Origin: an uncultured Fidelibacterota bacterium
GTDB taxonomy: Bacteria; Fidelibacterota; Marinisomatia; Marinisomatales; UBA1611
Direction: 5' to 3'
Length of the DNA stretch: 8,049 bases
NCBI GenBank assembly: GCA_937893835.1
Contig: CALCSS010000214.1
Coordinates: forward strand, 1 to 8,049
Made by a program: the position numbers and the translations under genes. The notes beneath the pieces were generated by a model, which worked only from the letters and a program-made list of their open reading frames with translations, was not told the DNA's origin and did not search any database. This document shows, in pieces, positions 1 to 6,066 of this stretch. How positions within the stretch are numbered: position 1 is the stretch's first letter; each line of letters starts with the position of its first letter.

Positions 1-1
1 T

Positions 2-124
2 CATAATATAGACAGGCCCTGTATGGCGTGTCTTGATGGTTGGTATGTTAATGGTGAGATCAATGAGAAGAAGATGGATGATCTGGGGTCTCAACGATTG
101 AATGAGCGCTCAAAGCTAAAATGA
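2..124 (+). CDS. purF: Amidophosphoribosyltransferase, C-terminal end (partial, 5' end outside window)
   Basis: The frame starting at base 2 is open to a TGA at 122-124 and encodes the last 40 residues of a protein that begins outside the window. The peptide contains RPCMACLDGWYVNGEI, which resembles the extreme C-terminus of PurF, where a CxxC pair is followed by a (F/L)xGxYxT/N-like segment. PurF makes 5-phosphoribosylamine from PRPP and glutamine, the first committed purine step, in the cytoplasm. The two cysteines (codons 20-22 and 29-31) match the CxxC of B. subtilis-type PurF, two of the four ligands of its [4Fe-4S] cluster. E. coli PurF lacks this pair. The stop overlaps the purD start (ATGA), which supports one operon. 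The call rests on a short fragment plus context, and no catalytic residues are visible. Confidence 0.75.
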   Translation, partial: HNIDRPCMACLDGWYVNGEINEKKMDDLGSQRLNERSKLK

Positions 125-1428
125 ACATATTACTTATTGGTTCAGGTGCTAGGGAACACGCACTTGCCAAATCCATAAGCAGGTCATGTAGTGGTGGAAA
201 ACTCCACTGCATAGCATCAAATATGAATCCCGGAATAGCTCGGCTATCTACAGAGATCGTTGTAGATAATATCAACGACCCCAATACCGTTCTGCAATAC
301 GCAAAACAATTTAATTCATCCCTCGCGGTGGTGGGGCCCGAGAATCCTTTGAGCGAAGGGGTGTCAGATGTCTTAGATGATGCAGGCATAAAAGTGGTCG
401 GGCCAAAAAAAAGACTCGCACAGATAGAAACATCAAAATCCTTTGCAAGAGACCTCCTCGTTGAATTTGGTATTCCTGGAGGGCCTCAGTATGAGACCTT
501 TGACTCGATGGAGGGCGTTGGAGGCTTCATAAATGACCTGGGAGATGATTTTGTTGTAAAGTACGATGGCCTTGCAGGCGGAAAAGGTGTCAAGGTATCG
601 GGTGAACATTTGCACTCAAATGAGGAGGCTATATCTTATTGTCAAGAGTTGGTGGATTCGGGTGGTCAATTTGTGATCGAGGAGAAATTTGTCGGGCAGG
701 AGTTCTCTCTGATGAGTTTTTGCGATGGCACCACGCTAAAACACATGCCTGTTGTTCAGGACCACAAGAGAGCTCATGATGGTGACACAGGGCCTAACAC
801 GGGCGGGATGGGAACCTATTCTGATGTCGACCACTCACTTCCCTTCTTGAGGGAAGGTGAGGTCGAGGAGGCCCGTTCCATAAACCTGAAAACAGCAGAT
901 GCTCTTAGAAATAAATTTGGTGAGGGGTACAAGGGCGTGCTCTATGGTGGTTTCATGGTAACATCAAACGGGGTCAAACTGATTGAATATAATGCCAGGT
1001 TTGGTGACCCTGAGGCAATGAATGTCCTCTCTCTATTAGATAGTGATATTGTTGAGATATGTGATGCGATCGCAATGGGAACCCTTGGAAACACGAATGT
1101 CGAATTTAAAAACAAGGCCACTGTCTGTAAGTATGCAGTACCTGAGGGATATCCAGATAATCCACTAAAGGGAGAGGTGATCGATGTTTCATCTGTGTCC
1201 GATCCCGATTCGCTGTTCTTCGCATCTGTTGATATAAGAGATGGCAAATTTATTGAGGCAGGTAGTAGAACCGTCGCGGTTGTTGGTGTGGGTGACTCGA
1301 TCACAGAGGCAGAGAAGATCGCAGAGGCAGAGATCTCCCGGGTGGGGGGTCCCCTTTTTCATAGAACAGATATTGGTACGAATGATGTTGTGCAAAAACG
1401 TGTCGACCATATGAGGTCACTAAGATGA
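121..1428 (+). CDS. purD: Phosphoribosylamine-glycine ligase (GAR synthetase)
   Basis: This enzyme joins glycine to 5-phosphoribosylamine using ATP to give GAR, the second step of de novo purine synthesis, in the cytoplasm. The 435-residue protein is full length for the family. The N-domain opens with GSGAREHAL (residues 7-15) and has VGPENPL (71-77). The ATP-grasp region shows KYDGLAGGKGVKVS (147-160), DHKRAHDGDTGPNTGGMGTY (214-233) and the metal/ATP-site segment IEYNARFGDPEA (288-299). The remainder, to 435, is the C-terminal domain. Two stretches differ from common bacterial PurD: IETSKSFARDLL (102-113) where many have LEGSKAF, and KYDGLAGGKG where many have KADGLAAGKG. From memory these look closer to archaeal-type PurD, which I cannot confirm here. 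The ATG overlaps the purF stop by ATGA and has no clear Shine-Dalgarno sequence, so translation is probably coupled. It likewise overlaps purN by ATGA. Confidence 0.96.
   Translation: MNILLIGSGAREHALAKSISRSCSGGKLHCIASNMNPGIARLSTEIVVDNINDPNTVLQYAKQFNSSLAVVGPENPLSEGVSDVLDDAGIKVVGPKKRLAQIETSKSFARDLLVEFGIPGGPQYETFDSMEGVGGFINDLGDDFVVKYDGLAGGKGVKVSGEHLHSNEEAISYCQELVDSGGQFVIEEKFVGQEFSLMSFCDGTTLKHMPVVQDHKRAHDGDTGPNTGGMGTYSDVDHSLPFLREGEVEEARSINLKTADALRNKFGEGYKGVLYGGFMVTSNGVKLIEYNARFGDPEAMNVLSLLDSDIVEICDAIAMGTLGNTNVEFKNKATVCKYAVPEGYPDNPLKGEVIDVSSVSDPDSLFFASVDIRDGKFIEAGSRTVAVVGVGDSITEAEKIAEAEISRVGGPLFHRTDIGTNDVVQKRVDHMRSLR
1413..1417 (+). promoter_or_regulatory. Ribosome binding site for purN inside the end of purD
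   Basis: GAGGT lies 7 bases before the purN ATG at 1425, within the last codons of purD. It supports that ATG as the start, in addition to coupling through the ATGA overlap. Confidence 0.55.
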
Positions 1429-2000
1429 TCAACATTGGGATTCTCGGATCCACAAACGGAACAGACCTTCAGGTTATATTAGACGCTATCCAATCAGGTG
1501 ATCTGGACGCCAACATATCTGTTGTTATCTCCAACAAAAGCGATGCATACATTTTAAAGAGGGCTCAGGCACATAATGCCCAATCGGTTTTCATTGATCA
1601 TAAGAAAAAAAACCGAGAGGAGTTTGATCTTGAAATGACCCAGGTTTTAAAGGACCACGGAGTGGATCTTATCCTACTGATCGGGTTCATGCGAATTCTA
1701 TCCACGGGGTTTTGCAGTGAGTGGAGTGGGAAAATATTAAATGTTCACCCCTCCCTTCTGCCAAAATATGCTGGCGGTATGGACACCAATGTCCATGAAA
1801 AGGTGTTGAAAAATGATGACAAGGAGACCGGGTGTACGATACACTTTGTGACCGATGAGGTTGACGGAGGTCCCATTCTAATACAAAAAAGATGTCCTGT
1901 TGCGCACAATGATACGATCGAGTCTCTTAAGACAAAGGTACAAGAACTAGAGGGCTCTGCATTCTTAGAGGCCATTCCACTGTTTGTAAACAATGGGTAA
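1425..2000 (+). CDS. purN: Phosphoribosylglycinamide formyltransferase (GAR transformylase)
   Basis: This enzyme transfers a formyl group from 10-formyltetrahydrofolate to GAR, giving FGAR (third purine step). It has 191 residues, slightly shorter than E. coli PurN (212). The catalytic triad of the formyltransferase fold is present: Asn106 and His108 in NVHPSLLP (106-113), and Asp144 in VTDEVDGGPI. The numbering happens to match E. coli. IGFMRIL (86-92) is also typical. Two segments are unusual. The N-terminal phosphate loop reads GSTNGTDLQ rather than SGNGSNLQ, so the Asn that usually follows Ser is Asp14. After SLLPKY comes AGGMDTNVH instead of PGLHTH. From memory a similar pattern occurs in some intracellular gammaproteobacteria such as Legionella, which I cannot verify here. 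The gene overlaps purD by ATGA and the downstream thioesterase gene by 8 bases. Confidence 0.95.
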   Translation: MINIGILGSTNGTDLQVILDAIQSGDLDANISVVISNKSDAYILKRAQAHNAQSVFIDHKKKNREEFDLEMTQVLKDHGVDLILLIGFMRILSTGFCSEWSGKILNVHPSLLPKYAGGMDTNVHEKVLKNDDKETGCTIHFVTDEVDGGPILIQKRCPVAHNDTIESLKTKVQELEGSAFLEAIPLFVNNG

Positions 2001-2415
2001 TAAAGACATTTTAAAAATGGTCAATGAGAGGATCAAGGATACAATGGTCTCTACACTTGGAATTGAGATAACAGACTTTGGAGATAGGCATATTTCTGGA
2101 AAGATGCCCGTTGATGATCGAACGAGGCAACCTTTTGGTCTTTTGCATGGCGGGGCAAGTGTTGCATTTGCAGAGACACTTGGAAGCATGGGCGCTGGAA
2201 ATCAGATTGACCTAGATGAATTTTCTGTGGTCGGCATCGAGATAAACTCCAGCCACCTAAGGGCTGTAAGGGGCGGCTGGGTCTTTGGGAAAGCCACACC
2301 AATAAGAATTGGAAGAACCATTCAAGTTTGGAACATAAACATAAAAAACGAAAAGGATGAGGCCGTGTGCAAGAGCCGTTTAACCTTGGCCGTGATAAAA
2401 AACAATGATAAATAA
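1993..2415 (+). CDS. Hotdog-fold acyl-CoA thioesterase, PaaI/YdiI-like
   Basis: The 140-residue protein is the usual length for a single hotdog domain. Residues 38-63 run through MPVDDRTRQPFGLLHGGASV and on to AETLG, which is close to the signature of the YdiI/EntH/PaaI thioesterase branch. The expected catalytic acid is Glu61, with Gln46 and His52 in the positions usual for the active site. VVGIEINSSHLR (79-90) and the C-terminal SRLTLAVI strand also fit. Family members hydrolyse thioesters such as 1,4-dihydroxy-2-naphthoyl-CoA or aryl/acyl-CoA and form dimers or tetramers in the cytoplasm. The substrate here cannot be read from sequence. The gene sits between purN and purH, overlapping purN by 8 bases and purH by 11, with no obvious Shine-Dalgarno sequence, so it is co-translated with purine enzymes. 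No menaquinone, enterobactin or phenylacetate gene is visible nearby. Confidence 0.88.
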   Translation: MGNKDILKMVNERIKDTMVSTLGIEITDFGDRHISGKMPVDDRTRQPFGLLHGGASVAFAETLGSMGAGNQIDLDEFSVVGIEINSSHLRAVRGGWVFGKATPIRIGRTIQVWNINIKNEKDEAVCKSRLTLAVIKNNDK

Positions 2416-3961
2416 CCCATCACTAAATAAGGAACCGGTGCGGGTTGGTCGTGCGCTAATATCGGTGTTTGATAAAACGGGTCTATTAGATCTTGCTCAA
2501 GGATTAGGGGAGTTTGATGTTGAGATCATGTCAACCGGCGGCACAGCAAGAGCATTGAGAGAGGCAGGATTAAGTGTTACTGACGTAAGTGATTATACGA
2601 ATTTTCCAGAAATAATGGATGGCCGAGTAAAGACCATCAACCCTCTTGTTGAAGGAGGAATACTTGGACTAAGAGACCAACACGAAGATGATGCCATCAA
2701 TAATAAAATCGATTGGATAGACCTGGTTGTGTGTAATCTATATCCATTCTCCAAGACCATCTCAAAAGAAGAGTGTGACCTTGCACTGGCCCTTGAGAAT
2801 GTTGATATCGGTGGCCCGACAATGATTCGTTCTGCTGCAAAGAACCTAGGGTGGGTAACGGTTCTGGTCGACCCAAATGATTATTCAACGATACAGGACG
2901 AGATCAAAGAGACCGGTCAAATATCATTCGACACTAGAAAGTGTTTATCTGCAAAGGCGTTTGGTCATACAGCTCAGTACGATACGATAATTCATAACTA
3001 CGTTAAAGATGATGAACTATCACAAGACCTGTCCCTTACTTTCAATAAGTATTCTGATATGCGCTACGGAGAAAACCCCCACCAGGCAGCTTCATCTTAT
3101 GTTGTTCCTGGTAACAATGAGCCTAATGTCTTAAATGCAACCATACACCAGGGGAAAAAACTATCGTACAATAATATAATGGATGCCGATGGTGCCTTGG
3201 CGTGTGTGCGTGAATTTGATGAGACAGCATGCGTGGTGGTCAAACATGCAAACCCCTGTGGGGTTGCCATTGGAGATGACATACTTGATGTATACGAAAG
3301 AGCATTTAACGCAGATTCTCTTTCTGCGTTTGGAGGGATCATAGCATTCAATCGCAGATGCACAAAGGAAGTTGCAGAATCCATAACGGGTGTATTCGTG
3401 GAGATCGTTCTTGCGCCAAGTTTTGACCCTGAAGCACTGAAGATCTTTAAAAAGAAGAAGAACCTAAGGGTTTTGGAGATAGGTGAATTTGAAAGAAGAG
3501 AAAAGAGGATTGAGGTACGCAATATAGACGGTGGTATTCTCGTTCAAGATACAGACACGAAGATATTGACAAGGAATGATCTCACCGTTGTAACAAAAAA
3601 ACAACCATCTGACCAAGATGTTCGTACCGCCCTGTTTACATGGAAAGTTTTGAGGCATGCCAAATCAAATGGAATTCTAATAGCTAAAGATGGTACAACC
3701 GTTGGTCTAGGTGCCGGGCAGGTAAGCCGAGTTGATGCAGTTCATATGGCGCTAAAAAAGGGCGGAGAAAATGTCAAAGGGGGGGTTCTTGCCTCGGACG
3801 CATTCTTTCCATTTAGAGATAGCATTGATACAATAAAAGATTCAGGGATCGGAACCATAATGCAGCCCGGGGGCTCAATTCGAGATCAGGAGATCATTGA
3901 CGCATGTAATGAACATGGGTTTGCCATGGTCTTTACAAATACCCGGTGCTTTAAACATTGA
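2405..3961 (+). CDS. purH: Bifunctional AICAR transformylase / IMP cyclohydrolase
   Basis: This enzyme carries out the last two purine steps: formylation of AICAR with 10-formyl-THF, then ring closure to IMP. The 518 residues are full length. The N-terminal cyclohydrolase (MGS-like) domain shows SVFDKTGL (20-27), STGGTARAL (43-51), Lys76 in GRVKT, NLYPF (111-115), and ENVDIGGPTMIRSAAKN (131-147). The C-terminal transformylase shows RYGENPHQ (220-227), the catalytic Lys280-His281 in VVKHANPCG, SAFGGIIAFN, and the terminal SDAFFPFRDSI and QPGGSIRD segments. The usual LHPK(V/I)HGG loop reads INPLVEGG (78-85), so both histidines are replaced. The ATG at 2405 overlaps the thioesterase gene by 11 bases and has no Shine-Dalgarno sequence. 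A GTG at 2438 (codon 12) is preceded by AAGGA and lies just before the conserved region, so it is a reasonable alternative start. Confidence 0.96.
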   Translation: MINNPSLNKEPVRVGRALISVFDKTGLLDLAQGLGEFDVEIMSTGGTARALREAGLSVTDVSDYTNFPEIMDGRVKTINPLVEGGILGLRDQHEDDAINNKIDWIDLVVCNLYPFSKTISKEECDLALALENVDIGGPTMIRSAAKNLGWVTVLVDPNDYSTIQDEIKETGQISFDTRKCLSAKAFGHTAQYDTIIHNYVKDDELSQDLSLTFNKYSDMRYGENPHQAASSYVVPGNNEPNVLNATIHQGKKLSYNNIMDADGALACVREFDETACVVVKHANPCGVAIGDDILDVYERAFNADSLSAFGGIIAFNRRCTKEVAESITGVFVEIVLAPSFDPEALKIFKKKKNLRVLEIGEFERREKRIEVRNIDGGILVQDTDTKILTRNDLTVVTKKQPSDQDVRTALFTWKVLRHAKSNGILIAKDGTTVGLGAGQVSRVDAVHMALKKGGENVKGGVLASDAFFPFRDSIDTIKDSGIGTIMQPGGSIRDQEIIDACNEHGFAMVFTNTRCFKH

Positions 3962-3973
3962 TCATCCACATTA

Positions 3974-3985
3974 GGTGAAAACACC
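3974..3985 (+). terminator. Weak stem-loop after purH
   Basis: GGTG-AAAA-CACC can form a 4-bp stem 12 bases after the purH stop. The sequence that follows is AT-rich but has no run of T. It could mark the end of the purine operon but is too short to call a factor-independent terminator with confidence. Confidence 0.22.
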
Positions 3986-4031
3986 ATTTCATAATTATAA
4001 ATGTTCTTTCATAATTTGCCCTCTCTAATAT
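3986..4031 (+). promoter_or_regulatory. Putative promoter of the nptA-phoU operon with a direct repeat
   Basis: The 97-bp gap between purH and the phosphate transporter contains TAATAT at 4026-4031, a good -10 candidate 27 bases before the GTG start. No good -35 hexamer stands at the right distance (TTCTTT at 4004-4009 is poor). Instead TTTCATAATT is repeated exactly at 3987-3996 and 4007-4016, 20 bp apart. The second copy ends about 9 bases before the -10. This layout suits an activator-dependent promoter. The half-site loosely resembles the TGTCAT core of a Pho box, but the spacing differs from the usual 11 bp. This is inferred from pattern only. Confidence 0.4.
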
Positions 4032-4058
4032 TTAAAAAACATAAACTGAAAAGAATCT

Positions 4059-5162
4059 GTGAATACTGAATCAAAAAACATGGGTCTTAAGATCCTGGGC
4101 ATTATAAGCGCCCTATATGTTTTTCTTGTAGGTATCAATGGAATGTCCTCGGCAATAAAAAATATGGGGTCAGATGTTGCTGACTCAATATTCACAACAA
4201 CAAGTGATCCCGTAATTGCTCTTTTTATTGGTGTCTTCGCCACGGTTCTTTTTCAAAGTTCATCTACAACAACATCGTTGATCGTTGGGATGGTAAGCAG
4301 TGGCGCACTGGGACTGGCTGGTGCAGTACCAATGATCATGGGGGCAAATATTGGCACAACAGTTACAAATACGATTGTCTCAATTGGCCATCTTAACAGA
4401 GGAAATGAATTTAGAAGGGCCTTTGCTGCTTCAACCGTTCATGATTTTTTTAACATAATGTGCGTCATGATTCTTTTTCCGTTGGAAATGGCCTTTCATG
4501 GAATACAAAGGTCTGCGGAGTGGATTTCATCTCTCATGTTTGGCAAAATACAAAATGTTGAAATATTAAAAGCAAAGAGTCCCATTAAGGTTGCCATAAA
4601 ATCTGGTGGAAAATTTGTAGAAAAATTCGCATTTGACAATGACGTTATATATCTCATCCTTAGCGTTCTGATAACATTTGCAATGCTATATGTGCTCGTT
4701 AAAATTTTGCGGAGTCTTGTACTTAAAAAGGTTGAGGTCTTTTTTGATGAGTATATTTTTAAAACACCACTAAGGGCTATTGGTTTTGGAATGATCTTGA
4801 CAGTCATGGTACAGAGTTCTTCAATAACCACGTCTCTAGTTGTCCCGCTTGCGGGTGCGGGTGTTTTAACCTTGCGTCAGATATTTCCATTCACCCTTGG
4901 CGCAAACATTGGAACAACGGTAACAGCCCTGTTGGCCTCCATAACTGGAACAGTGGCGGCCCTAATTGCTGCAATCAGTCATTTACTTTTCAACATATTT
5001 GGAATTATCATTATTTATGGGCTACCGTTTTTGAGGGTCGTTCCTTTAAATTGCGCAGAGTGGATTGCTGACCGTGCGGTAAATAATAAATTGATTCCAG
5101 TAATGTATCTGCTTTTTATTTTTGTGGGATTACCACTAACCATTATTGTTTTGGGTCGTTAA
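4059..5162 (+). CDS. Na+/phosphate cotransporter, NptA / NaPi-II (SLC34-like) family
   Basis: This is an inner-membrane transporter expected to import inorganic phosphate with Na+. The 367-residue protein has the diagnostic inverted-repeat signatures twice: QSSSTTTS (66-73) with GANIGTTVT (95-103), and QSSSITTS (252-259) with GANIGTTVT (281-289). A matching HDFFN (128-132) and SHLLFN (307-312) follow each half. Hydrophobic segments lie around 11-29, 51-66, 74-93, 131-146, 195-216, 240-251, 258-280, 292-320 and 345-365. A charged soluble loop (about 148-194) separates the halves. E. coli YjbB fuses this transporter to a PhoU domain; here the PhoU-like protein is a separate gene 25 bases downstream. 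The start chosen is GTG at 4059. An ATG at 4080 (codon 8) is the alternative, and neither has a strong Shine-Dalgarno sequence. Confidence 0.93.
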   Translation: MNTESKNMGLKILGIISALYVFLVGINGMSSAIKNMGSDVADSIFTTTSDPVIALFIGVFATVLFQSSSTTTSLIVGMVSSGALGLAGAVPMIMGANIGTTVTNTIVSIGHLNRGNEFRRAFAASTVHDFFNIMCVMILFPLEMAFHGIQRSAEWISSLMFGKIQNVEILKAKSPIKVAIKSGGKFVEKFAFDNDVIYLILSVLITFAMLYVLVKILRSLVLKKVEVFFDEYIFKTPLRAIGFGMILTVMVQSSSITTSLVVPLAGAGVLTLRQIFPFTLGANIGTTVTALLASITGTVAALIAAISHLLFNIFGIIIIYGLPFLRVVPLNCAEWIADRAVNNKLIPVMYLLFIFVGLPLTIIVLGR

Positions 5163-5177
5163 ACAAAAAAAGAAAAT

Positions 5178-5182
5178 AGGAA
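5178..5182 (+). promoter_or_regulatory. Ribosome binding site fixing the phoU-like start
   Basis: AGGAA stands 5 bases before the ATG at 5188. The same frame is open further upstream to an ATG at 5146, but that start would lie inside nptA and add a lysine-rich tail not typical of PhoU proteins. The site therefore favours 5188. Confidence 0.6.
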
Positions 5183-5187
5183 TAGAC

Positions 5188-5859
5188 ATGTCATTATTTA
5201 AAGATGTTGTAGCACTTTGGAAATCGGATGACCTTTTGTCTCAGGCTTGGGATGAGTCTTATGAGATGATGGTATTATCTAACCAGATATTTAATAAGGC
5301 CATAAAATATTTACGAGAAAATGAGGACTTTGATACAATTAAGGCCTTGAAAAAACGCGACACAGAGATTAATCTATTTCAAAAAGATGTTCGGCGTAAG
5401 GTTGTAACGCACTATTCCATTAGTCAAGATATTGAGGACCTACCAAATGGCCTCGTTCTTTTGAACATGGTAATTGACGTAGAAAGAGTTGGAGACTATA
5501 CTAAAAATATCTTAGACCTAGCATTGAACTACCCTGATACAATGCTGGCTGAGGATTTTTCTAATGAACTAGCAGAAATAGAGAGTGAGGTCATCTCGCG
5601 TTTTGAAAAGACCATTGCTGCAATTAACTCTCAGGATGAGGAGGTCGCTCGTTCGCTCATGTCAACCTATAAGGATGTTGTGTCCAGCTCAGATAAGATA
5701 GTGAATGGATGCATATCTGGTGAATTATCTCAAGGAAGTGAGTCAAAATCTGTCGCTCTGGCTTTATATGCTAGATACCTCAAAAGGATAGCCGCTCACC
5801 TTAAAAACATATCTACGATCCTTGTCAATCCATTTGAGGCAGTTGGCTATAAAAAGTAA
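5188..5859 (+). CDS. PhoU-like phosphate uptake modulator
   Basis: The 223-residue protein is mostly predicted helix with no membrane segment, as expected for a two-bundle PhoU domain protein. PhoU proteins bind metal clusters through E(D)xxxD motifs and modulate phosphate transporters and the PhoR sensor. In the first bundle, INLFQKDVRRKV (61-72) and ERVGDYTKNI (99-108, Glu99 and Asp103) match the family well. In the second bundle the equivalent segment reads RYLKRIAAHLKNI (196-208). The usual acidic residues (RYLERIxDH) are Lys199 and Ala203, so the second metal motif appears lost. The gene follows the Na+/phosphate cotransporter by 25 bases and is probably its regulatory partner, comparable to the PhoU tail fused to E. 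coli YjbB. Its stop overlaps the next micro-ORF (TAATG). The alternative start at 5146 is rejected because of the ribosome binding site. Confidence 0.9.
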   Translation: MSLFKDVVALWKSDDLLSQAWDESYEMMVLSNQIFNKAIKYLRENEDFDTIKALKKRDTEINLFQKDVRRKVVTHYSISQDIEDLPNGLVLLNMVIDVERVGDYTKNILDLALNYPDTMLAEDFSNELAEIESEVISRFEKTIAAINSQDEEVARSLMSTYKDVVSSSDKIVNGCISGELSQGSESKSVALALYARYLKRIAAHLKNISTILVNPFEAVGYKK

Positions 5860-6029
5860 TGAAAAAGATCATATGGCTTTCGCTTTCATCATTTGGTATA
5901 ATGTTTGCAATTCTTTCTTGGTTTCAGGAGGGGGGACTTTTACCATCTGAAATGGGCTGGGGTAAGGGCGTTCTTGCCTGTGTGTTAGGTGCCGCTTTAT
6001 ATATATGTCTCCCTAGAACAATGGACTAG
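5859..6029 (+). CDS. Small two-helix membrane protein, unknown function
   Basis: A 56-residue ORF starts at the ATG inside TAATG, sharing one base with the phoU-like stop, and ends at TAG 6027-6029. The peptide starts MKKIIW and has two hydrophobic stretches, about residues 4-22 (IIWLSLSSFGIMFAILSWF) and 38-52 (GVLACVLGAALYICL). A Gly-rich loop with one Lys and two Glu (QEGGLLPSEMGWGK) joins them, and the end is short and polar (PRTMD). This fits a small helical-hairpin inner-membrane protein. I recognise no family. Support comes from the tight coupling, the membrane-like composition and its place at the end of the phosphate operon. It could regulate or stabilise the transporter, but that is inference. 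A signal peptide reading of the first helix is less likely because no clear cleavage site follows. Confidence 0.6.
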   Translation: MKKIIWLSLSSFGIMFAILSWFQEGGLLPSEMGWGKGVLACVLGAALYICLPRTMD

Positions 6030-6036
6030 AAAATCA

Positions 6037-6065
6037 TAGGTCAACAATTTTTCAATTTTGGCCTA
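6037..6065 (-). terminator. Stem-loop between the convergent operons
   Basis: TAGGTCAA (6037-6044) pairs with TTGGCCTA (6058-6065) over 8 bp including one G-T wobble. An AATT/AATT pair inside the loop can extend it. It sits in the 37-bp gap between the micro-ORF stop and the porin stop. On the minus strand it is followed by GATTTTC, a short T run, so it more probably ends porin transcription. On the plus strand no T run follows. Confidence 0.4.
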
Positions 6066-6066
6066 C

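Noticed and set aside
60..389. 109-codon minus-strand ORF opposite purF/purD
   Set aside because: It lies antisense to the well-supported purF end and purD, and its peptide has no recognisable domain or ribosome binding site.
942..1304. 120-codon minus-strand ORF opposite purD
   Set aside because: Shadow frame of purD; low-complexity Ser/Thr/Pro-rich composition typical of antisense frames.
1745..1993. 82-codon minus-strand ORF opposite purN
   Set aside because: Antisense to conserved PurN catalytic segments; no features of a real protein.
3097..3522. 141-codon minus-strand ORF opposite purH
   Set aside because: It runs antisense through the transformylase active-site region of purH, and nothing in it suggests independent function.
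4496..4831. 111-codon minus-strand ORF opposite the phosphate transporter
   Set aside because: Shadow of the soluble loop and second repeat of the transporter; no ribosome binding site.
5146..5187. Upstream ATG extending the phoU-like protein by 14 residues
   Set aside because: It would start within nptA, lacks a ribosome binding site and adds an atypical lysine-rich tail. AGGAA at 5178-5182 points to 5188 instead.
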